Shown: positions 24,959 through 35,058, numbered from the stretch's first letter. The stretch: 64,000 nucleotides of DNA from Paracoccus nototheniae (GCF_004335005.1 NZ_RQRT01000005.1:90792-154791); one strand, 5' to 3'. Notes: generated from the sequence alone by a model not told the origin. Made by a program: numbers and translations.

Positions 24959-26560
24959 ATGACACGACGCTTTCTTGCCGCCGCCTCTGCCATCGCGCTT
25001 TGTGCGGGGACCGCACAGGCGGACACGGTGCTGCACATCCTTCACACCAATGACGTGCACAGCCGGATCGAGCCGATCAATGGTTCCGACAGCACCTGCA
25101 GCGACGAGGAAAAGGCCGCCGACGAATGTTTCGGCGGCGTCGCCCGGATCGCCACCAAGATCAACGAGCTGCGCGACCAGATCACCGCCGAGGGCGGCAA
25201 TGTCATCGTGCTGGATGCGGGCGATCAGTATCAGGGGACGCTGTTCTACACGACCTACAAGGGCGAAGAGGTGACCGAGTTCATGTCGGCCATTGGCTAT
25301 GATGCGATGGCGGTGGGCAATCATGAATTCGACGACGGCCCCGAGGGGCTGGCCGTGCTGACCGACGGGGTGGAGTTCCCGATCCTGTCCAGCAATCTGG
25401 ATGTCTCGCAGTCCAATGTGCTGGCCGACAAGATCGCCAAGCACACCGTGCTTGAGGTCGGCGATACCCGCATCGGCATCATCTCGGCCTTGGCGATGGA
25501 CACGCCGGAAACCGCCTCGCCCGGTCCGAGCGTGATCTTTCAGGACGATGCCGACAGCCTTGCCGCCGCCGCCGCCGAACTGGCCGATCAGGGCGTCGAC
25601 AAGGTCATCGCGCTGACCCATGTGGGCTATGTCCGCGATCTGGAACTGGCCGCCGAAGTGCCCGGCATCGATGCGATCATCGGCGGGCATTCCCACACGC
25701 TGCTGGGCGGGATGGAGGGCGCGGTCGCGGCCTATCCCACGATGGTCGACGGTCCCGATGGCACGGCAGTGCCGGTCGCGCAGGCCTATGCCTATGGCAA
25801 GTATCTGGGGCATCTGACGCTGACCTTTGACGATGCGGGCACGCTGACGGCGGTCGAGGGACAGCCGGTGCTGCTGGACGCCTCGGTCCCCGAGGATGAG
25901 GCGATCGCCGCGCGTGTGGCCGAGATGGCCGAACCCATCGCCGCCCTGCGCGAAGAGGTCGTGGCGACCACGACGGCGCCGATCGAGGGCGCGCGCGAGG
26001 TCTGCCGGGCGCAGGAATGCGCGATGGGCAATCTGGTGGCCGATGCCATGCTGGACCGCGTGGCCGATCAGGGCATCACCATCGCCATCCAGAACGGCGG
26101 CGGTCTGCGCGCCTCGATCGATGAAGGCGAAGTGACGATGGGCGAGGTCTATACCGTCCTGCCGTTCCAGAACACGCTGGCGACATTCCAGCTGACCGGC
26201 GCCGATGTCATTGCCGCGCTGGAGAACGGCGTCAGCCAATACGAGGAACAGGCAGGCCGTTTCGCGCAGGTCGCGGGGCTGCAATACGCGGTCGATCCCG
26301 CAGCCCCGTCGGGCGCCCGCATCAGCGATGTGATGGTTCAGGCAGACGGGGAATGGGCGCCCATCGACGAGGCCGCGACCTATGGCGTGGCCACCAACAA
26401 CTATATGCGCGGGGGCGGCGACGGCTATGCCGTCTTCGCCGCGAACGGGCAGAACGCCTATGATTTCGGCCCCGATCTGGCCGAGGTTCTGGCCGATTAT
26501 CTGGGCGCGCAGCAGGACGGTTACGCGCCCTACACGGATGGTCGCATCACGGTGAAATAG
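24959..26560 (+). CDS. Periplasmic 5'-nucleotidase / UDP-sugar hydrolase family protein
   Basis: 533-residue exported phosphoesterase with a Sec signal peptide (residues 1-21, cleaved after AQA). The N-terminal metallophosphatase domain shows LHILHTNDVHSRIEPI, VLDAGDQYQGTLFY, AVGNHEFDDG, ALTHVGYVRD and IIGGHSHTLLGG; the C-terminal 5'-nucleotidase domain shows AMGNLVADAML and NGGGLRASIDEGEVTMGEVY (given in part). It would release nucleosides and phosphate from external nucleotides. It stands alone, with a 124-nt gap from DUF952 (divergent) and an 87-nt gap before nadD. Confidence 0.93.
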   Translation: MTRRFLAAASAIALCAGTAQADTVLHILHTNDVHSRIEPINGSDSTCSDEEKAADECFGGVARIATKINELRDQITAEGGNVIVLDAGDQYQGTLFYTTYKGEEVTEFMSAIGYDAMAVGNHEFDDGPEGLAVLTDGVEFPILSSNLDVSQSNVLADKIAKHTVLEVGDTRIGIISALAMDTPETASPGPSVIFQDDADSLAAAAAELADQGVDKVIALTHVGYVRDLELAAEVPGIDAIIGGHSHTLLGGMEGAVAAYPTMVDGPDGTAVPVAQAYAYGKYLGHLTLTFDDAGTLTAVEGQPVLLDASVPEDEAIAARVAEMAEPIAALREEVVATTTAPIEGAREVCRAQECAMGNLVADAMLDRVADQGITIAIQNGGGLRASIDEGEVTMGEVYTVLPFQNTLATFQLTGADVIAALENGVSQYEEQAGRFAQVAGLQYAVDPAAPSGARISDVMVQADGEWAPIDEAATYGVATNNYMRGGGDGYAVFAANGQNAYDFGPDLAEVLADYLGAQQDGYAPYTDGRITVK

Positions 26561-26647
26561 ACCGTTTGTCGGTGCCGGGCAGATCGTCCGGCGCCGATCA
26601 CTGCAAGGCACGTTGGCATGGCGCGCTTGATCGGCTAAGCGGGCGTC

Positions 26648-27241
26648 ATGCGGACGGGCTTTCCCCTCGCGCGGCCCGGGCTGCGCATCGGAATTCTGGG
26701 CGGGTCTTTCGATCCGGCCCATGCGGGCCATGTGCTGATCAGCAAGGTGGCCCTGCGGCGCCTGAAACTGGACCGCGTCTGGTGGCTGGTGTCTCCGGGC
26801 AATCCGCTGAAACCGCACGGACCCGGCCCCTTGCCGCAGCGGATGGCCGCGGCCCGGCGACTGATCCATGATCCCCGCATTCTGGTCACCGATCTTGAGG
26901 CGCGGCTTGGCCTGCGCATGACCGCCGACACGCTGGCAGCGCTGGCACGGCTGTATCCGGGCGTGCATTTCGTCTGGCTGATGGGGTCGGACAATATGGT
27001 TCAGTTCCATCACTGGGACCGCTGGCGACAGATCGCGGCGGATGTGCCCATCGCCGTGCTGGCGCGGCCCGGATCACGGCTGGCGGCCCGCCAGTCGGTC
27101 GCGGCCCTGACCTTGCGCGCCTTTCGCCTGCCCGAGACGCGGGCTCGCGCGCTGGCCACCCGCGCCACCCCGGCCTGGGTGCTGCTGAACCTGCCGATGT
27201 CGGGCCTGTCCTCCACCCAGTTGCGAAAGGGCCGGGCATGA
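26648..27241 (+). CDS. nadD: Nicotinate-nucleotide adenylyltransferase
   Basis: 197-residue NadD, which adenylates nicotinate mononucleotide in NAD synthesis. The nucleotidyltransferase motif GILGGSFDPAHAGH is at residues 14-28, followed by WWLVSPGNPLK, the VWLMGSDNMVQFHHW signature and the closing SGLSSTQLRKG (ISST-like motif). The start may lie slightly downstream, since the first 12 residues are not conserved. It overlaps dacB by 4 nt, so the two are co-translated. Confidence 0.95.
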   Translation: MRTGFPLARPGLRIGILGGSFDPAHAGHVLISKVALRRLKLDRVWWLVSPGNPLKPHGPGPLPQRMAAARRLIHDPRILVTDLEARLGLRMTADTLAALARLYPGVHFVWLMGSDNMVQFHHWDRWRQIAADVPIAVLARPGSRLAARQSVAALTLRAFRLPETRARALATRATPAWVLLNLPMSGLSSTQLRKGRA

Positions 27242-28659
27242 GCATGGATCGCCGCCGGTTTCTGACCTCGGCCCTTGCGGGGGCAATACTGCCTTCGGTC
27301 TTGAACGCCCAAGGGACGCTGCCGCGCCCGCCGCAGCGACCGCCGGTCGATCCGCGCGACCTGCTGCGGCGGGCGGCGTTGCCCGGCCAGACGGCCTATG
27401 CGCTGACCGACGCTGGCGGGCCGCTGGCGATGGCCCGCGCCGAGATACCCTTGGCGCCCGCCAGCACGATGAAGGCTGTCACCGCACTTTATGCGCTGGA
27501 CCGGCTTGGCCCCGGCCACCGTTTTGCGACGCAGCTGATCCGGGCGGGTGATCTGCTGGTGCTGGCCGGCGGCGGCGACCCGGTGCTGAGCACCGACGAT
27601 CTGGCGGCGCTGGCCGAGCAGCTGGCGCAATCGGGCCAGCCCGCGCCCGCACGTTTCGCGGTCTGGGGTGGCGCGCTGCCGCATCTGGCCGAGATCGCTG
27701 ACGAACAGGCCGATCACCTGCCCTATAATCCTGCCATCTCGGGGATGATGCTGAATTTCAACCGCGTCTATCTGGGCTGGGCGCGGGTCGGATCGGGTCA
27801 TCAGATCAGCGTCGAGGCTCGGGCCGCGCGCCAGTCCCCGCGCGCCTATACGATCACCGCCATGCCCGGCGATCATCGCGATCTGTTCACCTATCGCCAT
27901 GATCTGGAACGGGAATACTGGACCATCTCGCGCGCGGCGATGGGCCGGACGGGCAGCCGCTGGTTGCCGGTCCGCCTGCCCGAACTCTATGCCGCCGACG
28001 TGTTTCAGACGCTGTGCCGCGCGCGCGGCGTGGTCCTGCCCGCGCCCGAGGTCATCGACCGCCTGCCCGAAGGTCAGGTGGTGGCCCGCCATGACAGCCC
28101 CCCCGTGCAATCGCTGATCCGCGACATGCTGCAGTTTTCGACCAACCTGACCGCCGAGGCGCTTGGCCTGCATGCCAGCGGCGCCGCCACCCCCGCCGCC
28201 TCGGCCGAGGCGATGCAACAATGGCTGGCCGGGGCGGATCAGGGCGATTTGGGACAGGGGATGCGGCTGGCCGACCATTCGGGTCTGTCGCAAGGCAGCC
28301 GGATCAGCCCCTTTGCGATGACCCGCATTCTGGCCGGGCCGGGGCGCGATCTGATGCTGGCTCCGCTGCTGCGTCAGGATCCGCTGTCGGATGGGACCGA
28401 GACCGCCGATCTGCCGCGCATGGCCGCCAAGACCGGAACGCTGAATTTCGTGTCGAACCTTGCGGGCTATGTCACCAGCCCGTCGGGGGCCGAGGGCGTC
28501 TTTGCCATTTTTTGCGAGGATCCGGCCCGTCGTCAGGCCGCCATCGGACAGGAACTGCCCGATGGGGTGGCCGTCTGGACGCGGCAGGCCAAGGCGCTGC
28601 AACGCGACCTGACCCGCGCATTCGCTCAACGGCTGGAAAGCGAATCGCCTAGACGGTGA
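27238..28659 (+). CDS. dacB: D-alanyl-D-alanine carboxypeptidase/endopeptidase (PBP4 family)
   Basis: 473-residue penicillin-binding protein that trims peptide stems and cross-links in the periplasm. It has a twin-arginine type signal (MDRRRFLTSALAGAILP), the catalytic Ser76-x-x-Lys79 in APASTMKAV, the SxN motif in QFSTNLTAEAL and Lys398-Thr-Gly in AAKTGTLNF, with the insertion domains usual for PBP4 between the first two motifs. The stop lies 11 nt into the convergent TerB-domain gene, with no terminator between them. Confidence 0.93.
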   Translation: MSMDRRRFLTSALAGAILPSVLNAQGTLPRPPQRPPVDPRDLLRRAALPGQTAYALTDAGGPLAMARAEIPLAPASTMKAVTALYALDRLGPGHRFATQLIRAGDLLVLAGGGDPVLSTDDLAALAEQLAQSGQPAPARFAVWGGALPHLAEIADEQADHLPYNPAISGMMLNFNRVYLGWARVGSGHQISVEARAARQSPRAYTITAMPGDHRDLFTYRHDLEREYWTISRAAMGRTGSRWLPVRLPELYAADVFQTLCRARGVVLPAPEVIDRLPEGQVVARHDSPPVQSLIRDMLQFSTNLTAEALGLHASGAATPAASAEAMQQWLAGADQGDLGQGMRLADHSGLSQGSRISPFAMTRILAGPGRDLMLAPLLRQDPLSDGTETADLPRMAAKTGTLNFVSNLAGYVTSPSGAEGVFAIFCEDPARRQAAIGQELPDGVAVWTRQAKALQRDLTRAFAQRLESESPRR

Positions 28660-29071
28660 TGTGGCGCACGCGGGCCGACAGTTCGATCGCTGCGGCATGC
28701 AGGCGGCTGATGTTCAGCTGGTCGCGGATCTCGGCCAGCATCATCACCTCGCCCTCGTACAGGCGCCCGTCCGCGGCGCCCACGTCGCAGGCCAGCGCAT
28801 AGGCGGTCTCGTACAGCTTTTCGGGCAGCGCGTCGCGGATCAGGCCGAACAGCGCGTCCACGCCATCCTCTTCCTCGAACAGGGTCATCACCGTCTGGCT
28901 GATCGGTCGGATGCGGTCGTCGTCATAGGCGGCAAAGACCGGCGCGTGATCGACCATCCGCTGGATCGCCACCAGTTCCGAGGTTCGGATGGTGTTGTCG
29001 GAACAGGACACCGCCACCATGACCGCGACCAGCGCGTCGCAGGGGGACAGGGAAGGCAGGTCGATGGTCAT
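28649..29071 (-). CDS. TerB-domain protein
   Basis: 140-residue all-helical cytoplasmic protein of the TerB/tellurite-resistance-like superfamily: [20 protein letters not shown], then [14 protein letters not shown] (here [16 protein letters not shown]), and [24 protein letters not shown], where paired Asp and Glu residues form possible metal sites. No ter operon is nearby, so tellurite resistance is not implied. The ATG at 29071 matches the start of similarity. The 3' end overlaps the convergent dacB by 11 nt. Confidence 0.8.
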   Translation of the reverse strand: MTIDLPSLSPCDALVAVMVAVSCSDNTIRTSELVAIQRMVDHAPVFAAYDDDRIRPISQTVMTLFEEEDGVDALFGLIRDALPEKLYETAYALACDVGAADGRLYEGEVMMLAEIRDQLNISRLHAAAIELSARVRHITV

Positions 29072-29159
29072 GGTTCTCTCCGGTTCGTTCAGGCGCAAAT
29101 TATTGACGATGCGCGGCGCTTTCAATAAGCGTTCCGGACCCATGACAGGAGATCCGCCC

Positions 29160-30758
29160 ATGACCACCCTGCGCGACGCCGCGATGCAATCGAAGGCCTG
29201 GCCATTCGAAGAGGCGCGCCGGGTGCTGAAACGGTACGAGAAATCGCCCCCCGCCAAGGGCTATGTCCTGTTCGAGACCGGCTATGGCCCCTCGGGCCTG
29301 CCCCATATCGGCACCTTCGGAGAGGTCGCGCGCACCTCGATGATCCGCCGCGCCTTTCAGGAAATCAGCGACATCCCCACCAGGCTGGTCTGTTTTTCCG
29401 ACGATCTGGACGGCATGCGCAAGGTGCCCGAGAACGTCCCCGATCAGGAACGGCTGAAAGATCACCTGCAGCTGCCGCTGACCTCGGTCCCCGATCCCTT
29501 CGGCACGCATGACAGCTTCGGCGCCCATAACAACGCCATGCTGCGGCGCTTTCTGGACACGTTCGGTTTTGAATACGAATTCGTCAGCGCCACCGAATAT
29601 TACAAATCCGGCCAGTTCGACACGGTCCTGCTGCGCGCCGCCGAACGCTATGATGACATCATGGCGGTGATGCTGGCATCCTTGCGCGAGGAACGCCAGC
29701 AGACCTATTCCTGCTTCCTGCCGATCAGCCCGAAAACGGGCCGGGTGCTCTATGTGCCGATCAAGCATGTCGATGCCAAAGCGGGCACGATCACCTTCGA
29801 CGAGGATGGTCAGGAAACCACCCTGCCGGTCACCGGCGGCCATGTGAAGCTGCAATGGAAGCCCGATTTCGGCGCCCGTTGGGCCGCCCTCGATGTCGAT
29901 TTCGAGATGTATGGCAAGGATCACAGCACCAACACCCCCATCTATGACAAGATCTGCGAGATTTTGGGCGGCCGCAAACCCGAACATTTCACCTATGAGC
30001 TGTTTCTGGATCAGGACGGGCAAAAGATCAGCAAGTCCAAGGGGAACGGTTTGTCGATCGACGAATGGCTGACCTATGCCTCGACCGAAAGCCTGTCCTA
30101 TTTCATGTATCAGAAACCGAAATCGGCCAAGCGCATGTATTTCGACGTGATCCCAAAGGCGGTCGACGAATACCACCAGCAGCTGCGCGCCTATCCGGGC
30201 CAGACGCCCGATCAGCAACTGGCCAATCCGGTCTGGCACATCCATGGCGGCGATGTTCCGGCCTCCGACATGGTGGTGCCGTTCCAGATGCTGCTGAACC
30301 TCGCCGCCGTGGCGGGTCAGACCGGCAAGGAGGGGCTCTGGGGCTTCATCCGTCGCTACGCCCCCGACACCTCGCCCGAAACCCATCCCGGTCTCGATCA
30401 GGCGGCGGGCTTTGCGCTGCGCTATTTCACCGATTTCGTGGCCCCCACCCGCGCCTTCCGCGCCCCCACCGACATCGAACGGGTGGCGATGCAGGATCTG
30501 GCCGCCCGACTTTCGGCCTGGGATCAGCCTGCCGATCCCGAAACCCTGCAATCGATGGTCTTCGCGGTGGGCAAGGATCACGGGTTCGAGCCCCTGCGCG
30601 ACTGGTTCGGCGCCCTCTATCAGGTTCTGCTGGGTGCCGATCAGGGGCCGCGCTTCGGCGGCTTCATCGCGCTTTACGGGATCGATGAGACCCGCGCCCT
30701 GATCGAGGATGCGCTGGCCGGCAAGCTGGTCACCCCTCAGGCTCCGCTTCCGGCCTGA
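29160..30758 (+). CDS. lysS: Lysyl-tRNA synthetase, class I
   Basis: 532-residue class I LysRS, which charges tRNA-Lys. The class I signatures are [10 protein letters not shown] (HIGH) and [10 protein letters not shown] (KMSKS), with a zinc-free core and the C-terminal alpha-helix cage domain. This archaeal-type enzyme replaces the class II LysRS in most alphaproteobacteria, so it is a useful taxonomic sign. The ATG at 29160 is preceded by AGGAGA (29146-29151); an upstream in-frame ATG at 29142 would include that site. A dispersed hairpin repeat follows the stop. Confidence 0.96.
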   Translation: MTTLRDAAMQSKAWPFEEARRVLKRYEKSPPAKGYVLFETGYGPSGLPHIGTFGEVARTSMIRRAFQEISDIPTRLVCFSDDLDGMRKVPENVPDQERLKDHLQLPLTSVPDPFGTHDSFGAHNNAMLRRFLDTFGFEYEFVSATEYYKSGQFDTVLLRAAERYDDIMAVMLASLREERQQTYSCFLPISPKTGRVLYVPIKHVDAKAGTITFDEDGQETTLPVTGGHVKLQWKPDFGARWAALDVDFEMYGKDHSTNTPIYDKICEILGGRKPEHFTYELFLDQDGQKISKSKGNGLSIDEWLTYASTESLSYFMYQKPKSAKRMYFDVIPKAVDEYHQQLRAYPGQTPDQQLANPVWHIHGGDVPASDMVVPFQMLLNLAAVAGQTGKEGLWGFIRRYAPDTSPETHPGLDQAAGFALRYFTDFVAPTRAFRAPTDIERVAMQDLAARLSAWDQPADPETLQSMVFAVGKDHGFEPLRDWFGALYQVLLGADQGPRFGGFIALYGIDETRALIEDALAGKLVTPQAPLPA

Positions 30759-30760
30759 TC

Positions 30761-30817
30761 CTTTCATCTTGGCGGAAATATCCTCGGGGGGTCCGGGGGG
30801 CAGACGGCCCCCCGGCC
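30761..30817 (+). repeat. Dispersed intergenic hairpin repeat, copy after lysS
   Basis: Core CTTTCATCTTGG, GAAATATCCTCGGGGGGTC, then CCGGGGGGC (30793-30801) pairing with GCCCCCCGG (30807-30815). It follows the lysS stop directly and is the clearest of the four copies. Confidence 0.85.
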
Positions 30818-30965
30818 TGACGCCCGCCCCCGCGCCAGGCGTTGCGCGCCCATGCCCCGCAACGCCCGCATCGCCAAGACTTCGTTAACCACTCAGCGCC
30901 TATGCCTTGACGCATCGGACCGGGTCGCCGCGCCCGGCCATCATGCCGTCAGGAAGGGATAGCCG
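30818..30965 (+). promoter_or_regulatory. Gap before the beta-helix protein gene
   Basis: About 150 nt without a gene. It contains TTAACCAC at 30885-30892, one mismatch from a CtrA half-site (TTAACCAT), and AGGAAGGG before the start codon as a ribosome site. The CtrA match is short and could be chance. Confidence 0.25.
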
Positions 30966-33260
30966 ATGAATATTGCGATCACCAACGGGCTTTTGCTGAT
31001 GCCCCCCGCCTTCAGGGCGGGGCTGGGCGCCTGGTCGCGCAGCGACGGAACCTCGGGCAGCCCGATCTGGGCGCAGGCGGCAAATGCATCGCTGGTCCCG
31101 GCCGATCAGGATTTCGGCGCCTGTCTGGAAATCGCCAAAGAACAGACAACCACCAGCCTGCGCTTCATGGGCGAGACGCCGATGATCCCCGGCGTCTATC
31201 TGCGCGTCTCGGCGCGCGTCAAGGCGGTGGCGGGGGCGCTGGCCAGTGTCCGCATCGCGGGCTGGGCGGGCAATGGCGCGCGGGCCGCCGTGCCGGGGCT
31301 GGTCACCACGGGCCCCACCGCCGCCCTGACCAGCTATGGCGAGGTGGTCGAGGTCAGCGCCATCGTCGGCGTAGGCCGTCGCGCGGGCGTGGACATGGCT
31401 TGGGGCGCGCAGCCTGTCTATGGTCATTTCGGGCTGGATCTGGTGGGCGCCAATGGCGGTGCCTTCCGCATCGAATCGATCCGGATCGAGGATATCACCG
31501 CGGCCTTCGTTCCCTCGCTGCTGGATTGGGTCGATGTGCGCGATTACGGCGCAGTGGGCGACGGGGTCACCAATGATCTGGCGGCGTTTCTGGCCGCCGA
31601 CCGGGCGGCGGATGGCGGCTCGGTTCTGGTGCCTCAGGGGACGTTCTTCATCGGCGGCGATCTGTCCATCGAAAGCCCGATCCGCTTCAAGGGGCGCATC
31701 ACCATGCCTGCGGCCAACCGCGCCTCGTTCATGCGCAGCTTTGATTTCCCGACCTATGCGGCGGCCTTCGGGGACGAAACGGTGGGCATGCAGAAGGCGC
31801 TGCAGGCGCTGCTGGGTTTCACCGATCACATCTCGCTGGATCTGTGCGGGCGGCGGGTGGATCTGACCGAACCGCTGACCCTGTCGGATCTGGCCCCGAC
31901 GCTGGACGGGTTCTCGAACCGCCGGGTCATCCAGAACGGCTCGATCCAGGCCAAGGAGGGTCCGGCCTGGACTGTCGGGCGCGCCAGCAGCGTGGGCACC
32001 TACAACCCCGCCCAGCCCTTCCTGCTGACCGGCGTCGCCAATGTCGCCGCGATCGAGATCGGCAGCCGCGTCACCGGCAACGGCGTCGGGCGCGAGGTCT
32101 ATGTCAATGACAAGAACGTCGCCACGGGCACACTGACCCTGTCCCAGCATCTGTATGGCGGGGCGGGCACGCGCAGCTATACCTTCGAACGCTATCGCTA
32201 TCTGTTCGATTTCTCGGGCGTGCGCGAGCTGAGCCGGCTGAACTTCAACAAGATCGACTTCAACAGCGGGCGCGTGGCCAGCGGCGTGATGCTGGCCCCC
32301 AAGGGTGAGATGATCCAGTTCACCGATTGCTATTTCACCCGTCCCGTCAACCGCGGCATCACCTCGATCGGGCGCGGCTGTCAGGATCTGCTGGTCGATA
32401 ACTGCCAGTTCATCTCGAACGATCTGGACCTGCCCGCCCAGCAGCGCACGACCGTTGCGATCAACGTCAATGCCAATGACATCAAGATCCGCAACAACCG
32501 CTTTGTGCGCTTCGCGCATTTTCTGGTGGCCAATGGCGGCGGGCATATCGTCTCGGGCAATCACTGGTTTCAGGGCGACGGCTCGGGCGAGGGGTTGCGC
32601 TATGCCGGGCTGGTGCTGACCCAGCCCAATGTGCAGACCACGGTATCGGGCAATTACATCGACAACGCCTCGATCGAATGGACGAACGAACACAGCGCGA
32701 TCCCGAATTTCACCGGGACCGAGTTCAGCTTTGGTGGGCTGACCCTGACCGGTAACACCTTCCTGTGTTCGAACACCGCCCCCTGGTTCACCTGGATCAC
32801 CGTCAAGCCCTATGGCACGGGGCATTTCATTCAGGGGCTGAACGTGGTCGGCAATGTGTTCAAGGCGCTGTTCGGCAATGTCACCCGGATCGACCGGGTC
32901 GATACCTCGATCGCCGATCTGAACTACAGCCAGATGCGCAACCTGCAGTTCGAGGCGAACACCTTCAACGGCATCGACACCTATGTTGCCAATCCGCTGA
33001 TGGTGCAGGTCACCCAGAACACCGCCACCTCGGTCTGGACCAGCCCGGCGCTGAATGGTCTGCCGTTTCAGGGCTGGGCCAGATCGGTGCAATCGGTGGT
33101 GACCGAAACCGCGCTGATCAATCCGGGCGGCGCCCGCATCGATGCCAGCCCGACCGTCACGCCCGAGATTGGTGCCGCCCGCCGCCAACTGCGCCTGAAC
33201 TGGGCACAGCCCTTGCGCGGGCGGGTCTGCATCTATGCCCGGATGGACCGCCCGCAATAG
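30966..33260 (+). CDS. Pectate-lyase-superfamily beta-helix protein, tailspike-like
   Basis: 764-residue protein without signal peptide or transmembrane segment. Residues 1-185 form a separate beta-rich domain (start MNIAITNGLLLMPPAFRAGL). The pectate lyase superfamily opening DVRDYGAVGDGVTNDLAAF follows at 190-208, and then right-handed beta-helix coils rich in Asn, Gly and Asp (about 350-690; DNCQFISNDLD, IKIRNNRF, VSGNHWF, VSGNYIDN, LTGNTF). Such proteins are phage tailspikes, polysaccharide lyases or depolymerases. The lack of a secretion signal favours a particle-borne spike. Similar proteins seem common in Rhodobacterales. Function unproved. Confidence 0.65.
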   Translation: MNIAITNGLLLMPPAFRAGLGAWSRSDGTSGSPIWAQAANASLVPADQDFGACLEIAKEQTTTSLRFMGETPMIPGVYLRVSARVKAVAGALASVRIAGWAGNGARAAVPGLVTTGPTAALTSYGEVVEVSAIVGVGRRAGVDMAWGAQPVYGHFGLDLVGANGGAFRIESIRIEDITAAFVPSLLDWVDVRDYGAVGDGVTNDLAAFLAADRAADGGSVLVPQGTFFIGGDLSIESPIRFKGRITMPAANRASFMRSFDFPTYAAAFGDETVGMQKALQALLGFTDHISLDLCGRRVDLTEPLTLSDLAPTLDGFSNRRVIQNGSIQAKEGPAWTVGRASSVGTYNPAQPFLLTGVANVAAIEIGSRVTGNGVGREVYVNDKNVATGTLTLSQHLYGGAGTRSYTFERYRYLFDFSGVRELSRLNFNKIDFNSGRVASGVMLAPKGEMIQFTDCYFTRPVNRGITSIGRGCQDLLVDNCQFISNDLDLPAQQRTTVAINVNANDIKIRNNRFVRFAHFLVANGGGHIVSGNHWFQGDGSGEGLRYAGLVLTQPNVQTTVSGNYIDNASIEWTNEHSAIPNFTGTEFSFGGLTLTGNTFLCSNTAPWFTWITVKPYGTGHFIQGLNVVGNVFKALFGNVTRIDRVDTSIADLNYSQMRNLQFEANTFNGIDTYVANPLMVQVTQNTATSVWTSPALNGLPFQGWARSVQSVVTETALINPGGARIDASPTVTPEIGAARRQLRLNWAQPLRGRVCIYARMDRPQ

Positions 33261-33325
33261 GGCGGGGCGGTTGACACGGGTGGGGGCCGGGCGCAACTCT
33301 GGCCCCCACCCGACCGGAGCGCCGC

Positions 33326-34879
33326 ATGGCCTATCGTCCTGCCTTCCTTGACGTTTCCTTTGATCTCAAAGACCTGCAGGCGGGTCTGACGGTCGCCATC
33401 GTGGCGCTGCCTTTGTCGCTGGCCATCGCGATCGCCAGCGGCGTGGGGCCGGAACGCGGGCTGGTCACCGCCATCATCGGCGGCTTTCTGGTCAGCGCAA
33501 TGGGCGGCACCCGCCATCAGATCGGCGGCCCCGCCGGGGCCTTTATCGTGCTGGTCGCCGGTTGCGTCGCTGCCATCGGGATCGAGGGGCTGGTGCTGGC
33601 CACGATCCTGTCCGGCATCATGCTGGCCGTTCTTGGCGCGCTGCGGCTTGGCGGGGCGATCCGCTTTGTGCCCTATCCGGTCATCCTGGGTTTTACCGCC
33701 GGCATCGCGGTGATCATTGCCGCCAGCCAGCTGCGCGATCTGCTGGGCCTGACGCTGTCCGGCCCCGAACCCGGCATGCTGATCCCCAAGCTGGCCGCCC
33801 TGTGGGATGCCCGCGCGACCCTGTCGCCGGGATCGGCCATCATTGCCGCGCTGACCGTGGTGGTCATTCTGGCCTGCCAGCGATGGGCGCCGCGCCTGCC
33901 TGCGATGCTGCTGGGCATCGTTGCGGCCACGCTGGCCGCGCAACTGCTGGACGCGCCGTCGGTCTTTGACCGCTTCGGCGCGCTGCCCGCCGGTCTGCCC
34001 ATGCCGGTTCTGCCCGCTTTGGGCTGGGATGCGGTTCTGGCCGCGCTGCCTTTTGCGGTGGCCTTCACCCTGCTGGGGGCCATCGAATCGCTGCTGTCGG
34101 CGATGGTCGCCGATCAGATGTCGGGCAGCCGGATGCGCCCCGATGACGAGCTGATCGGGCAGGGTCTGGCCAATATCGGCGCGGGCCTGTTCGGGGGGTT
34201 CTGCACCACCGGCACCATCGCCCGCACCGCGACCAATGTGAAGGCGGGCAGCCGGGGTCCGGCCTCGGGGATGATCCATGCGGGGCTGCTGCTGGGGTTC
34301 CTGCTGCTGGCGGCGCCGCTGGTGGGGGCGATCCCGCTGGCGGGGCTGGCGGGGCTGCTGATGATCGTGTCGTGGAAGATGATCGAGACGCATGCCATCG
34401 CCCATCTGATCCGCATGGACCTGCCCGAGGCCGGGGTGATGGCCGCCACCTTTCTGACCGTCGTGCTGGACGATCTGACCTCGGGCATCCTTCTGGGCAT
34501 GGCGCTGGCCGGGCTGCTGTTCATCGCCCGCATGTCGCGCGAGGGGCAGGTGCGATCGTTGCCCACAGGTCCCGACGCGCCGCATGACCAGATGACCATT
34601 CATCTGACCGGGCCGGTCTTCTTCGGCTCGGTCGCGCGGATCGAGGGCGCGCTGGACCGCATCAACGCCCATCCGCGCCTGCTGCTGCTGCAGATGTCCG
34701 ATGTCACCCTGATCGACCGCAGCGGCGCGCGGATGATTCAGGATTTGACCGCACGGCTGGCGCGGCGGGGCACGCAGGTGGTCGTGATCGGCGCATCCGA
34801 TCGTCAGGCTCAGGCGCTGAACGGCAGCGTTCCGACCGCCACCGACCCGGCCCATGCCCGGACCCTGACGGGCTTGTGA
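33326..34879 (+). CDS. SulP-family inorganic anion transporter
   Basis: 517-residue inner membrane transporter with about 12 hydrophobic segments over residues 15-400 and a C-terminal STAS domain (about 420-510, VTLIDRSGARMIQDL). The SulP signature region GGTRHQIGGPAGAFIVLVAG and later GGFCTTGTIARTATNVKAGSRG (given in part) are present. Members carry sulphate, bicarbonate or other anions; the ion cannot be told from sequence, and no sulphate-assimilation or carbonic anhydrase gene adjoins it. A terminator follows. Confidence 0.9.
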   Translation: MAYRPAFLDVSFDLKDLQAGLTVAIVALPLSLAIAIASGVGPERGLVTAIIGGFLVSAMGGTRHQIGGPAGAFIVLVAGCVAAIGIEGLVLATILSGIMLAVLGALRLGGAIRFVPYPVILGFTAGIAVIIAASQLRDLLGLTLSGPEPGMLIPKLAALWDARATLSPGSAIIAALTVVVILACQRWAPRLPAMLLGIVAATLAAQLLDAPSVFDRFGALPAGLPMPVLPALGWDAVLAALPFAVAFTLLGAIESLLSAMVADQMSGSRMRPDDELIGQGLANIGAGLFGGFCTTGTIARTATNVKAGSRGPASGMIHAGLLLGFLLLAAPLVGAIPLAGLAGLLMIVSWKMIETHAIAHLIRMDLPEAGVMAATFLTVVLDDLTSGILLGMALAGLLFIARMSREGQVRSLPTGPDAPHDQMTIHLTGPVFFGSVARIEGALDRINAHPRLLLLQMSDVTLIDRSGARMIQDLTARLARRGTQVVVIGASDRQAQALNGSVPTATDPAHARTLTGL

Positions 34880-34886
34880 ACGATTT

Positions 34887-34905
34887 ACAGGACCGTCCTG
34901 TTTTT
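34887..34905 (+). terminator. Intrinsic terminator after the SulP gene
   Basis: ACAGGA (34887-34892) pairs with TCCTGT (34896-34901) around CCG, followed by TTTTT ending at 34905. Confidence 0.7.
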
Positions 34906-35058
34906 GGTCAATATATTTACAAAATAATCCTTTAAAAAAAGACACTTAACTATTCATTGCGGATGTGGTTAACATAGCTCTCATAACAGCCCGTTGCACC
35001 GTTCCTGGAGGGGGACCGCATCCGGGGCTGGTCCATGGCCGCGACGAGGGGGGATGTC
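34906..35058 (+). promoter_or_regulatory. AT-rich promoter region of acs
   Basis: The most AT-rich stretch in the window lies at about 34905-34985 (with a run of seven A at about 34934 and TTAACT, TTAACAT). A candidate promoter is TTAACT with TAACAT 18 nt later (about 34946-34975). Such composition suits an UP-element or a site for IHF, H-NS-like or CRP-type control of acetate genes, but no defined operator is recognised. Confidence 0.4.

Noticed and set aside
28649..29071. Tellurite resistance gene
   Set aside because: Only the TerB-like fold is present, without other ter genes.
30966..33260. Secreted pectate lyase
   Set aside because: No signal peptide, no CAZy-type catalytic motif that I can identify; only the fold is supported.
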